A stretch of DNA of 64,000 nt from Spirosoma spitsbergense DSM 19989 (lineage in GTDB: Bacteria; Bacteroidota; Bacteroidia; Cytophagales; Spirosomataceae). A program made the translations under genes and the position numbers. The stretch covers positions 28,398 through 92,397 of the forward strand of contig NZ_KB893387.1 of NCBI RefSeq assembly GCF_000374085.1. The letters run 5' to 3'. The notes below the pieces were generated by a model. That model made no database searches. It had not been told where the DNA came from and saw nothing but the letters and a program-made list of their open reading frames with translations. Positions 28,107 through 35,915 of this stretch are shown here, piece by piece; the first letter of the stretch is position 1; each line of letters begins with the position of its first letter.

Positions 28107-30965
28107 TTACGAGTTGGTCAGATCATTGGTATGGAGTCTGAAAATCCCGCTTACCAGTCGTTTCCGCTGCCAGAATGCCAGCAGCCCCGTGCTTACTGCC
28201 AGCAGTAGCCACCCGGCCATTGACAGGCGACTGTTATCTGGCATGACTGGATTATAATTGCCCAGCAGGATGTAATTCGCCCAGTAGTAGGGGTGGTCGT
28301 ATTTGGCAAAGACCGGCGATGCGAAAAAATCGAGCCGGGCCTGTTGCAGGGCTTGGTCGGTAGCCAATCCGCGAGATAGATGGTGATGAAGCCGGATGGT
28401 CAGGAAAGAGGTTGTTTCTTCATTGGCTTTCCAGAGCGTTGTGATAACCGATGGGCAGCCCGCGTAGGCAAACGCCCGGGCCAGCGACAGGATACCCTCG
28501 CCCCGGATGGTCTGGCCCGACCCGGTTTCGCAGGCCCCCAGCACCGCCAGGCCAGTGGCTCCCAGTGGGAGGTTGTATACATCGTCGGTGTACAGTTTAT
28601 CTGCTTCGCCGGGGTAAAACGCGATGTGCGAATTGGCTGGGTCTGTTTCGTCGGTTTGGGCATGGGTCGCAAAATAAATAACCGGGCGATTCAGGTCTGT
28701 TTTTAAAAAACGGCCTACCGTAGCATCCGGTCCGGCCAGGACATCGCCCCCAATACGTCTGGCTTCGGCCTCGCTCGATGCCAGTGTCGGTACTGTTTCC
28801 TGGCGATTTACGGCCTGCTGAATGGCCTCGGTCCGGGCAAACGGGGCCACTACCAGCACAGGGTTGAGGCTGCTGGGCCGCTGGGAGGCAGCGAAAAAGG
28901 TCTGCGCCGAAAATGCATAGGCAATAGCGACGTGCCGGGTCAGGTAATCCCGCGCCTGTTCACCGGTTTCGAGTACTTCGAAGGGTAAAAAATTAAAACT
29001 CCAGTCGCGGCTAATAATGAGCCGTGTTTTGCCAGCCAGATGCACCCGGATAGGGGCGATGCAGGCGGCATAGAGACCAGCGGCATAGGCCGCGCCCTTA
29101 TACTGGCGAATAACCGGGTCGTGGTAGAGTTCCTGACTCAGAGCCCTTAATTGCTGATCGAAGCGGGTTGAGTCGATGGGCTGGCGTATAAACTCGATTG
29201 TTTGCCGGGTGGCTACCAGTATAAAAAGGGAAGCCCCGTGCCGAACGTAGGCAACATAGGCGGCCTGATTGCCCAGTTGTTGCTGCAAAGCGCGGCTACT
29301 CATGGCAACATCCGCGTAATTCAGTCGATAATAAGCCGGGTAATCCAGCCGGAAGGTGTCGATAAGCCGGTGCCACTGGAGCTGGCAGCCAATAAGTTTC
29401 GTTGCGGCTGCGGTATCAGTAACCGGGTGTTTTTTTAGTTCGCTGATTTGTTTTTTCAGGCGTTGCTCGCGCTCGAGCAGGGGGGCAGGGATGGTTTGGG
29501 GTTTGATGGTATTCAACCGGAAGGCTTCGCGCAGGCTACCGGCCTGCGCCTGCTCGAAAAGCTGAAACAGGGTTTCACGCAGGGCGGCACCCGGCTGGTG
29601 CTGGTAGGCATCGAACGTGACGGCTACGGCTTCTGGCACCAGCGCGTGCTGGCGGGTTGAAAAAATCACCTGCGACTGATCGGTATCGATGCCATGCCGG
29701 ATGCGCTGTTGCAGCCCGACACAAAAACTGTAGGTGTCAACCGATGCTTTTCTATAAACTTCCCGGTGCGTGGCATCATACTGTTTTTTCAGGACTACCG
29801 CTTTATGGGTAGCGGCCAGCAGGAGCGTAGTTTCGTCGGAAGCCGTTTCTGCGGACGGATTTTGCTGGTAATTCACCAGGGTGGTTGTATCGCGGCAAAC
29901 GGCCTGAATAGCTTTCTGGTAACTCCCGGCTGCCTGTTCGTACTGGTGTCGATCTTCGTGAAGTGCCCCCTGCTCGATCAGCACCTGCGCCAGTAAGGGG
30001 CCTTTACTACCCAAATATTGCCGGTGCAGCTGGAGGGCCTGCTGCACATAGCGATCCGATACGGGCAACTGGTTCATGGCCCGGTAGCAGCTACTCATCA
30101 TTCGCCAGAGATGCAATTGATTCGGTAAGTAGTCGGTTGCTTTTTTTTTCTGGCGTACTGTCGTCAGCAGCTGTTCGGCCCGCAGGAAGTAAGGTAATGC
30201 TTCATGGTAGCGTTTCAATTTACAGAGCGTCGAGCCGATACCGGATAGGTCCATATACTTTTGAATATCTGGTTTTTGATAGTGTGTATTGACGAATTTT
30301 CGATGGACCAACGCTTCGTCAAAACGGCCCATTGCCTCATAGCAACCCGCCATATTGCTTTCGATGTAGGTGATTTCCTCCGGTTTTTCCCATTTCCCGG
30401 CCAGTTGACGCGCCTGCGCCAGGTACGAAAGGCTTCTTGAATAATTGCCCAGTTTAAAAAACCAATTTCCCTGGTTGTTAAAATGGTAGAGTACATAGAG
30501 GGGGATTTCCTGTTCAATCCGGGGGTTCCGGGTTAGGAGTAAATCCGCTTTGCGAAAATAAAACAGGGCCGAATCGTTGCGGTACAACGCCTTATAAAAT
30601 GTGCCCAGGGCTGAAAAAAGCTTAAAGCGCACCGAGTCGGGAGCCGTGTGCAGGGGGCTAATGTGGCGCAACCCCATCAGGCAGCGGTCGGTAGCCTGGC
30701 GGGTATTCTTCTTTTTGTAGTCCATGCTGCTCAGATCGACGCAGAGGTTGGCGGCCCGCACGGGGTCGATATGGCGCACCAGTGCATAGGCCTTCTGATA
30801 ATAGACGATGGCGAGGCTGTCATTGAGTCGTTCACTGCCCAATTCGGCAGTGGCATAGTTTTCGGCCTGCTGGCGGTATTTATCCGATAGTGACGCCTGC
30901 GCCCACGCCAGTCGGGGTAACCCTAGAAGCAACAGCAACAACCAGCAGGCAGATCGGCTATTCAC
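28107..30965 (-). CDS. Secreted TPR-CHAT cysteine protease with C-terminal membrane anchor
   Basis: 952 residues. Signal peptide (WLLLLLLGLPRLAWAQ) then TPR-like helical repeats over about 30-400 (for example NNQGNWFFKLGNYSRSLSYL, LIEQGALHEDRHQYEQAAGS), a coiled linker, and a CHAT domain at about 660-905 with the caspase-like dyad: His768 in YFATHAQTD and Cys812 in VLGACETGSG, then GEGILSLARAFAYAGCPSVI. A hydrophobic segment near 917-932 and a basic tail (QRKRL) place TPR and CHAT outside the inner membrane. CHAT proteases cleave partner proteins on a TPR-sensed signal; the substrate is unknown. Second gene of an operon with the matrixin-like gene, 35 bp apart. Confidence 0.88.
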   Translation of the reverse strand: MNSRSACWLLLLLLGLPRLAWAQASLSDKYRQQAENYATAELGSERLNDSLAIVYYQKAYALVRHIDPVRAANLCVDLSSMDYKKKNTRQATDRCLMGLRHISPLHTAPDSVRFKLFSALGTFYKALYRNDSALFYFRKADLLLTRNPRIEQEIPLYVLYHFNNQGNWFFKLGNYSRSLSYLAQARQLAGKWEKPEEITYIESNMAGCYEAMGRFDEALVHRKFVNTHYQKPDIQKYMDLSGIGSTLCKLKRYHEALPYFLRAEQLLTTVRQKKKATDYLPNQLHLWRMMSSCYRAMNQLPVSDRYVQQALQLHRQYLGSKGPLLAQVLIEQGALHEDRHQYEQAAGSYQKAIQAVCRDTTTLVNYQQNPSAETASDETTLLLAATHKAVVLKKQYDATHREVYRKASVDTYSFCVGLQQRIRHGIDTDQSQVIFSTRQHALVPEAVAVTFDAYQHQPGAALRETLFQLFEQAQAGSLREAFRLNTIKPQTIPAPLLEREQRLKKQISELKKHPVTDTAAATKLIGCQLQWHRLIDTFRLDYPAYYRLNYADVAMSSRALQQQLGNQAAYVAYVRHGASLFILVATRQTIEFIRQPIDSTRFDQQLRALSQELYHDPVIRQYKGAAYAAGLYAACIAPIRVHLAGKTRLIISRDWSFNFLPFEVLETGEQARDYLTRHVAIAYAFSAQTFFAASQRPSSLNPVLVVAPFARTEAIQQAVNRQETVPTLASSEAEARRIGGDVLAGPDATVGRFLKTDLNRPVIYFATHAQTDETDPANSHIAFYPGEADKLYTDDVYNLPLGATGLAVLGACETGSGQTIRGEGILSLARAFAYAGCPSVITTLWKANEETTSFLTIRLHHHLSRGLATDQALQQARLDFFASPVFAKYDHPYYWANYILLGNYNPVMPDNSRLSMAGWLLLAVSTGLLAFWQRKRLVSGIFRLHTNDLTNS

Positions 30966-31000
30966 GGGAAGTAAGGTTGAGAATGGTGAACTAATCGATA

Positions 31001-31996
31001 CTACTTATAATCAACCACAACGTTATACCCCCCCACATCATCGGTTAAATCGCTGTCGTTGATGTTGAGCAGCAGGTCTACATAGGGCAAACCGGCCGTC
31101 GGAAAACTGCATTCCGAACCACAGTAACGCCACTGGGCTTCGCTGTTGAGCTTATACATCAGGGCTGCGTGATTCATGTTCGGTACAATGTTGTATCCGG
31201 ATAAAGAAAAGCCCAGAACACCACTCGGTCTCCCTTCCGGTCCACTGGTCCCTACAAACTCTCCTACCGTCATCTGGCCGGAGGCTTTGATGGACACCGT
31301 TCCCTGTTTGTCGAATTTGATGGTTTTGGTCACCGGACCACCCACCGTCAGGCTCAACGGCAAATAGCAGACCGTCAGGTCTCTACAGGTTGTCGTGAAC
31401 AGTTTGTTGACCCCCACCGAATCCGCCCTGGTGGCTTTAAGGGGCTGATCGGCAAACAGCGTCGACATGAGCGAACTGGTCTCGGCAGAAGTGGGCATCC
31501 CCAAAAGCAGCCCGGCATGATAGGCAATCGCTCTGGTCAGCGTTTTTTTATCCCAGTCGAAGGTATTACTTAGCAGGATAGTGTAGGTGCCGTTGGCTTC
31601 TTTCCGAAGCCCGCCCGCCACGGTGGTCGAACCGCGCACCAGGCCAACGGTGGCCGCAGTGGTCTGGTTTGGTATGACGGCCGGGTCGACAAACGTAACG
31701 AACAGCGTAGCACGTTGGGGTAACTCCAGAAAACCGAGGTTGGGATTGACTTTCTGCCACAGATCGAACCCCGCCCGGATAGCCTCCCGCTGCCCATTAT
31801 CGTCCATTTTGCCGTATTTATTGGTCGTAGTGTAACGAACGGCACAGTCGGTCGTTAGTCGCTGCGCCCCGGTAGGTTGATCGGCACTGACGTAGAATAA
31901 CTTCGAAGCTGCGGGAGGAATATCCTGGCAACTAAAGAATAGGAGAAGGGAAAAAAAGACCAGCGAAATGCATACTAGTGTAGTGCGTTTTTTCAT
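31001..31996 (-). CDS. Lipoprotein with zinc-less matrixin fold and LecA-like C-terminal domain
   Basis: 331 residues with lipobox (LLFFSC, Cys23). EAIRAGFDLWQKVNPNLGFLEL (70-92) and the strand TLFVTFVD match the start of matrixin-type metalloproteases. The region aligning with HExGHxLGxxHS reads YHAGLLLGMPTS (159-170): the glycines stay but all three zinc His and the Glu are gone; the Met-turn SSLMS remains. Residues about 225-331 (FDKQGTVSIKASGQ, LLLNINDSDLTDD, GGYNVVVDY) resemble the LecA/PA-IL jelly roll. A non-catalytic surface sensor or binder is inferred. First gene of the operon with CHAT. Confidence 0.7.
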   Translation of the reverse strand: MKKRTTLVCISLVFFSLLLFFSCQDIPPAASKLFYVSADQPTGAQRLTTDCAVRYTTTNKYGKMDDNGQREAIRAGFDLWQKVNPNLGFLELPQRATLFVTFVDPAVIPNQTTAATVGLVRGSTTVAGGLRKEANGTYTILLSNTFDWDKKTLTRAIAYHAGLLLGMPTSAETSSLMSTLFADQPLKATRADSVGVNKLFTTTCRDLTVCYLPLSLTVGGPVTKTIKFDKQGTVSIKASGQMTVGEFVGTSGPEGRPSGVLGFSLSGYNIVPNMNHAALMYKLNSEAQWRYCGSECSFPTAGLPYVDLLLNINDSDLTDDVGGYNVVVDYK

Positions 31997-32356
31997 GCGA
32001 TAGTCCGCAATTAAGTTATGGATAGAGAATTGAGTCGGTTCTTACTGAATACCCAGGGTATTCAGAGACATTCGGGGTAACGCCTGAACGAATCAATCAT
32101 CAAATTTAATTGATTTTGTCAGTCTGGCAAATGGCACAATAAATTGATTGATAGGCTACTGGTCAATAGCAACTGGCTTCGTGTACGGATAAGCGGAAAG
32201 CGAATAGACGTTGCCCGCGTCGGGTCGAAAATCAGGTGTTCTTTTCAAGCTGGCCAGGCTATATTCGAGTTTAGGAAACGGGGATGGCTAGTGGCCGGTT
32301 CGGCCTTTCCATAGTCGTGGCAACTAATAAAGAAGAGGGGAAACGCAGAGGAAATC
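31997..32356. other. Divergent intergenic region between matrixin-CHAT operon and osmC
   Basis: 360 bp without a gene. It holds the 21-bp palindrome at 32045-32065 and a copy of the MocR-region motif (ttttgtcagtctggcaaa, 32114-32131). Promoters for both directions must lie here; I cannot place them with confidence. Confidence 0.5.
32045..32065. promoter_or_regulatory. Perfect palindrome upstream of the matrixin-CHAT operon
   Basis: ctgaataccc-a-gggtattcag, 10-bp arms around one base, 49 bp before the matrixin ATG. It includes AATACCCAGG (32048-32057), found also upstream of the ECF sigma gene. Confidence 0.55.
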
Positions 32357-32839
32357 ATGGCAAAACAGCATCACTACGCACTGACCATCGAGTGGACCGG
32401 TAATACCGGCGAAGGGACAACCTCCTATCGGTCTTATGAACGAAGTCACCGTATTGCGGTCGGAAATAAGCCCGATATTCTGGCTTCGTCAGACCCCGCC
32501 TTTCGGGGCGACCGGACGCGCCACAACCCGGAAGAACTGCTGGTTGTTGCGTTGTCAGGTTGCCACATGCTGTCGTACCTGCACCTGTGCGCTGTGGCGG
32601 GCATTGTGGTTGTAGCGTACGCGGATAGCGCTGTCGGTACGATGGCTGAAACGCCGGATAGGGGTGGGTATTTTACGGAAGTTACGCTGAACCCGACCGT
32701 GGTCGTAACGGAGCCGTGGATGGTGGATAAAGCCAATGCATTACATCATCAGGCCAACAAAGTATGCTTCATTGCCAACTCCTGTAATTTCCCGGTTCGT
32801 CATAAACCCGCCTGCCGGGTTCGGGATAAGGGCGATTAG
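32357..32839 (+). CDS. OsmC-family protein
   Basis: 160 residues. NPEELLVVALSGCHMLSYLHLCA has the first family Cys, and the second part ends LHHQANKVCFIANSCNFPVRHKPACRV, with the second Cys helix. OsmC/Ohr proteins are cytoplasmic thiol peroxidases acting on organic hydroperoxides. Length and motifs look intact. A truncated copy of its last 22 codons is found at 35781-35855. Confidence 0.85.
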   Translation: MAKQHHYALTIEWTGNTGEGTTSYRSYERSHRIAVGNKPDILASSDPAFRGDRTRHNPEELLVVALSGCHMLSYLHLCAVAGIVVVAYADSAVGTMAETPDRGGYFTEVTLNPTVVVTEPWMVDKANALHHQANKVCFIANSCNFPVRHKPACRVRDKGD

Positions 32840-32980
32840 TGGTTCGGTGGTTTCAGATCGTTGGGTTGGCAGGTAAGTGAGTTTCCCTGTTGCAATTCTC
32901 GGGACGTATCGAGAGTCAGACAGGCAGTTTTGCAATAATACTGGAGAGCAGGATTCATGACCGCTCAGAAAACAGGTTCA

Positions 32981-33628
32981 TCACATCGGAACGATACCTA
33001 ACCGTAGTGCTTTTAGGGCCAGACTTACCCGGCTCGTAACAGCCAGTTTTTGAAAAACATTTTCCTGATAACTGTTTACCGTGTTGGTACTTATGGTCAT
33101 TTTTTCGGCTATTTCGGCGTAAGTCAATTCTTCACAGGCCAGTTTAATAAACGTCAGTTCGTGTTCAGTCAAACCCAAGGCCTGCACCGGATCAACAAGC
33201 GGATTGGGATTCAGGCTCTTTACCAATGAATCTGTTACCGAATCGGAATAATAAAACCCTTTTTTGATGATATCATCCATGGCCTGTTTAAGCTCAAACG
33301 GTTTGGCTCCTTTTATCAAATAACCTCTGGCACCATTGCGAAACATTTTTAAAATAACCTCCTCTCCATCGTTTATGGATAAGGCTAAAATCTTTACGTC
33401 GGGGTAATTGTTTTTAAGCCATAGCGCGGTTTCAAACCCATTCATTTTGGGCATATTGACATCCAGCAGTACAATATCAGGAATTCGGTTCTGATTGAAA
33501 TAATGAATCAATTCTTCGCCATTTTCGGCCTTGTACAAAACTTCGTAATTATCCATACGCTGAACAAGGTCGGCGATAGCCTGGGCCATAAGCCGGTGAT
33601 CATCAACAATGGCAACTGTATAATTCAT
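32981..33628 (-). CDS. NarL/LuxR-type response regulator
   Basis: 215 residues. A receiver domain with Asp9/Asp10 and phospho-acceptor Asp56 (IVLLDVNMPKMNGFE) is followed by a LuxR-type helix-turn-helix (LTEHELTFIKLACEELTYAEIAEKMTIS...). The ATG overlaps the stop of the kinase gene by 4 bp. DNA targets unknown; two GGGAAATT(T)CCC palindromes upstream of the operon genes are candidates. Confidence 0.92.
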   Translation of the reverse strand: MNYTVAIVDDHRLMAQAIADLVQRMDNYEVLYKAENGEELIHYFNQNRIPDIVLLDVNMPKMNGFETALWLKNNYPDVKILALSINDGEEVILKMFRNGARGYLIKGAKPFELKQAMDDIIKKGFYYSDSVTDSLVKSLNPNPLVDPVQALGLTEHELTFIKLACEELTYAEIAEKMTISTNTVNSYQENVFQKLAVTSRVSLALKALRLGIVPM

Positions 33629-34431
33629 GTAGGTTGAGTAAGTAAATTAATTGATACGGTTGTTCCCTGACCGGGCAACGATTTCAGTGTATATTGCCCT
33701 CCAATGAGGGCTGCCCGACGCTGCATATTTCGTAAGCCGGCCCCCGACTGGCTGAGGATTTTCTCCTGGGTAGACGGATAGTCAAATCCTTTCCCATCAT
33801 CCTGCAAAGTCAGCGTAACCGATTCCGGTAGGTAGATGATATTTACAGTCAGTTTTTTCGCTTCGGCGTGCTTGATAGCATTATTCAACACTTCCTGTAC
33901 GATACGAAACAGGACAATTTCGCGCTGGAATCCCAGCGAATACGCTTCCCCACTGGTCCGAAACTCCGTCCCGAAAATACCGGTGTTTCGGACCCGTTGC
34001 AATTCCTGCGCAATACTTTCGCTTAGTCCAAAATCCTGCACGAAATCACCATCCAGGCTCTTTGTCAACGACCTTAAATCGTTGATAGACTGTGCAATGA
34101 GTTCATTAGCCTGCTGAATGTACTTTCTGTTATCATCGCCTTCTTTTGCCTCCTCCACCACATTCAGATTGATGCGGGCTACGGCCAATAGCTGGCCAAC
34201 ATTGTCATGTAATTCCTGACCGATGTGCTGTAGGGTGGTATTTTGCACTTCGAGCTGAGCGGTTAATATTTCCCGTTCGTATTGGGCTTTGAGCGTTATT
34301 TTGTCTTGAATATTTACTTTCTGGCGATGGCGAAAATATAACAACATGTATACTAAAAAAATACTTGACAACAATAAGGCTGTTGTTCCAAAAATAATAA
34401 TCAATAAGACGTGATATTCTTCCGATAGCAT
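33625..34431 (-). CDS. Sensor histidine kinase, HisKA_3 type
   Basis: 268 residues. One membrane helix (HVLLIIIFGTTALLLSSIFLVYMLLYF, 7-33), a short coiled coil, the dimerisation/phosphoacceptor helix with ELHDNVGQLL (His75), and a GHKL ATPase (NNAIKHA, DDGKGFD, GAGLRNMQRRA). There is no sizeable extracellular sensor domain, so sensing probably comes from the adjacent membrane protein, whose 3' end overlaps this gene by 31 bp. Confidence 0.92.
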   Translation of the reverse strand: MLSEEYHVLLIIIFGTTALLLSSIFLVYMLLYFRHRQKVNIQDKITLKAQYEREILTAQLEVQNTTLQHIGQELHDNVGQLLAVARINLNVVEEAKEGDDNRKYIQQANELIAQSINDLRSLTKSLDGDFVQDFGLSESIAQELQRVRNTGIFGTEFRTSGEAYSLGFQREIVLFRIVQEVLNNAIKHAEAKKLTVNIIYLPESVTLTLQDDGKGFDYPSTQEKILSQSGAGLRNMQRRAALIGGQYTLKSLPGQGTTVSINLLTQPT

Positions 34432-35066
34432 AGCAATCCGATAAGGATCATTACATACAAATATATATTCAGCATAGAGTTTAATACGTATAGACTGTAT
34501 GCCAGATTCCTATTAGTCTTCTGTATTTCATAACCAAGTCCTTTGATAAATATTGAACCGGCCGAAAAAATGAAAAACCCCACACTTATCCAAAAAAAAG
34601 GATTATGCTTAATTTCTAGAATAGCTTCGCTTTTGTATACTGAGTAAAAGTATAATAAAGATAAATATATAAATAGCAGGCACCTTATGATGAACATATA
34701 GTTAAATACAAGATAATCTCGAAGAAAAACTAAACTAATACAAGTAAGTAAGCCGTAAACAAATATTGTTATTTTAACGATATTTGCTTCGAAGTTGCTG
34801 TAATAATGGCAAAATGTAGTAGCTATTAGTAAGTATTCAAAAAAACCAAATATTTCGTATATAATTAGATGGAAATTGCCGCGAATATTGGATTTGTACA
34901 GGGCTAACTGAACAATAAATTCAATAAGTACAAGTCCCCATATATATAGCCCAACAAATCTGAGAGAATACGGTTGCAGATGGCGGCTAAAAAAGGCTAC
35001 AGCACCGGCAATGAGTATAACGCTAAAATAAGCGTATTTTAGAATAGTGAATATACTTTCATACAT
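34401..35066 (-). CDS. Multi-pass membrane protein translationally linked to the kinase
   Basis: 221 residues, about seven hydrophobic segments (FSVILIAGAVAFF, GLYIWGLVLIEFIVQL, IIYEIFGFFEYLLIATTF, ITIFVYGLLTCISLVFL, MFIIRCLLFIYLSLLYF, FWISVGFFIFSAGSIF, LNIYLYVMILIGLL). No family recognised; the layout resembles sensory 7TM modules. The 31-bp overlap with the kinase start suggests coupled translation. Base composition is far more AT-rich than the neighbouring genes. It probably acts as the detector of the two-component system. Confidence 0.65.
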   Translation of the reverse strand: MYESIFTILKYAYFSVILIAGAVAFFSRHLQPYSLRFVGLYIWGLVLIEFIVQLALYKSNIRGNFHLIIYEIFGFFEYLLIATTFCHYYSNFEANIVKITIFVYGLLTCISLVFLRDYLVFNYMFIIRCLLFIYLSLLYFYSVYKSEAILEIKHNPFFWISVGFFIFSAGSIFIKGLGYEIQKTNRNLAYSLYVLNSMLNIYLYVMILIGLLCYRKNITSY

Positions 35067-35098
35067 ATCAGGCTAACAGTAAATGGAAATTTCTCTCC

Positions 35099-35109
35099 GG
35101 GAAATTCCC
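35099..35109. promoter_or_regulatory. GGGAAATTCCC palindrome upstream of the membrane sensor gene
   Basis: 11-bp palindrome 33 bp before the ATG at 35066. The same gggaaatt core forms the centre of the 32-bp palindrome at 35549-35580, suggesting a common binding site, possibly for the operon's own response regulator. Confidence 0.45.
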
Positions 35110-35119
35110 AATCAAGATA

Positions 35120-35479
35120 TCAACGAGCATCCACAATTTTTGATAAGGTGGTAAACTTGCCTGGTCGGGGAGGCTCAATACAGCAGTCGGATTCAAATGC
35201 ATCCCCTTGAATCGTAGGCCTAACAATTTCATTTCCCTCTGAGTCAACACATACAAGAACAATCGTCAACGCATTTGATTCGGTCAACGCAGGATAGACA
35301 CGAATGGCAACGGTCCCGGCCTTAGAAAGTAAATTCACAATATTTTCAGTAGGAAAATCAAATGCCAGTGCTGCATCATCAGGCAAGTCAGGGAAGTAGG
35401 CCCTGAAAGCATCTTTGAAGCGACGTAACGCTTCAATCAAATCGGCAGGATTTTCACATACTTTGGGCGTTGTAGACAT
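35120..35479 (-). CDS. Small cytoplasmic protein of unknown function upstream of the two-component genes
   Basis: 119 residues without a signal peptide. An N-terminal helix (ADLIEALRRFKDAFRAYFPD) precedes a beta-rich half (AGTVAIRVYPAL, ALTIVLVCVDSEGNEIV) and ends with a Cys-Cys pair (ESDCCIEPPRPG). No family recognised. The gap to the membrane protein gene is 53 bp, so it is probably in the same transcript, but an internal promoter at 35099-35109 is possible. Confidence 0.6.
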   Translation of the reverse strand: MSTTPKVCENPADLIEALRRFKDAFRAYFPDLPDDAALAFDFPTENIVNLLSKAGTVAIRVYPALTESNALTIVLVCVDSEGNEIVRPTIQGDAFESDCCIEPPRPGKFTTLSKIVDAR

Positions 35480-35780
35480 TGTTTTGACAGGTTAGAGTAA
35501 GATTAATCACGATTGATCTGGTAAAAGCAAAGGTATATAATCGGTATTGTGTCACAACGGGAAATTTCCCGTTGTGACACCGAGTTTCATCCTTTCACCC
35601 ATTGCTTTCACCCGAAATAAAGATGTACTATAGTCCAACAATGCTAAACTCCATTCATCATACAATAAGAAGCCCGTGTACTTCCAAGCCAAAAGGGAAA
35701 TATACGGGCAGGACTTTCATTATGAACCTGACCTGATCTACTCAAAGGTCTCTACTCTCACTCTTTCTTTTCGTGATCCA
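35480..35780. other. Intergenic region with palindrome
   Basis: Apart from the 32-bp palindrome I see no gene. AT content is high on the right half. Confidence 0.4.
35549..35580. repeat. 32-bp perfect palindrome
   Basis: Two 16-bp arms with no loop: gtgtcacaacgggaaa followed by its exact complement. It lies 70 bp upstream of the 119-residue protein gene. No T-run follows and no gene ends here, so an operator is more likely than a terminator. Confidence 0.7.
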
Positions 35781-35855
35781 TCAGGATTCATTGCCAACCC
35801 CTGTAATTTTCCGGTTCGCTATAACCCCGCCTGTCGGGTTCGGGAAAACGGGTGA
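35781..35855 (+). pseudogene. Degenerate copy of the osmC 3' end
   Basis: From 35787 the frame reads FIANPCNFPVRYNPACRVRENG and stop (TGA 35853-35855), against FIANSCNFPVRHKPACRVRD in the intact osmC at 32768. Over the first 59 bp I count 6 differences, several synonymous, so it was once a coding paralogue. Just before it, catcagg joins the FIA codons with 12 bp missing relative to osmC; nothing further upstream is recognisable. Confidence 0.75.
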
Positions 35856-35874
35856 CGTGAATTCCTCGCTTGAA

Positions 35875-35913
35875 AAAGCAGCAAGCCGGGTCTCTGGCCC
35901 GGCTTGCTGCTTT
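35875..35913. terminator. Terminator after the glucosidase gene
   Basis: 16-bp arms (35875-35890, 35898-35913) with A-rich left flank, giving a U-run on the minus strand right after the 35916 stop. Confidence 0.8.
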
Positions 35914-35915
35914 CG

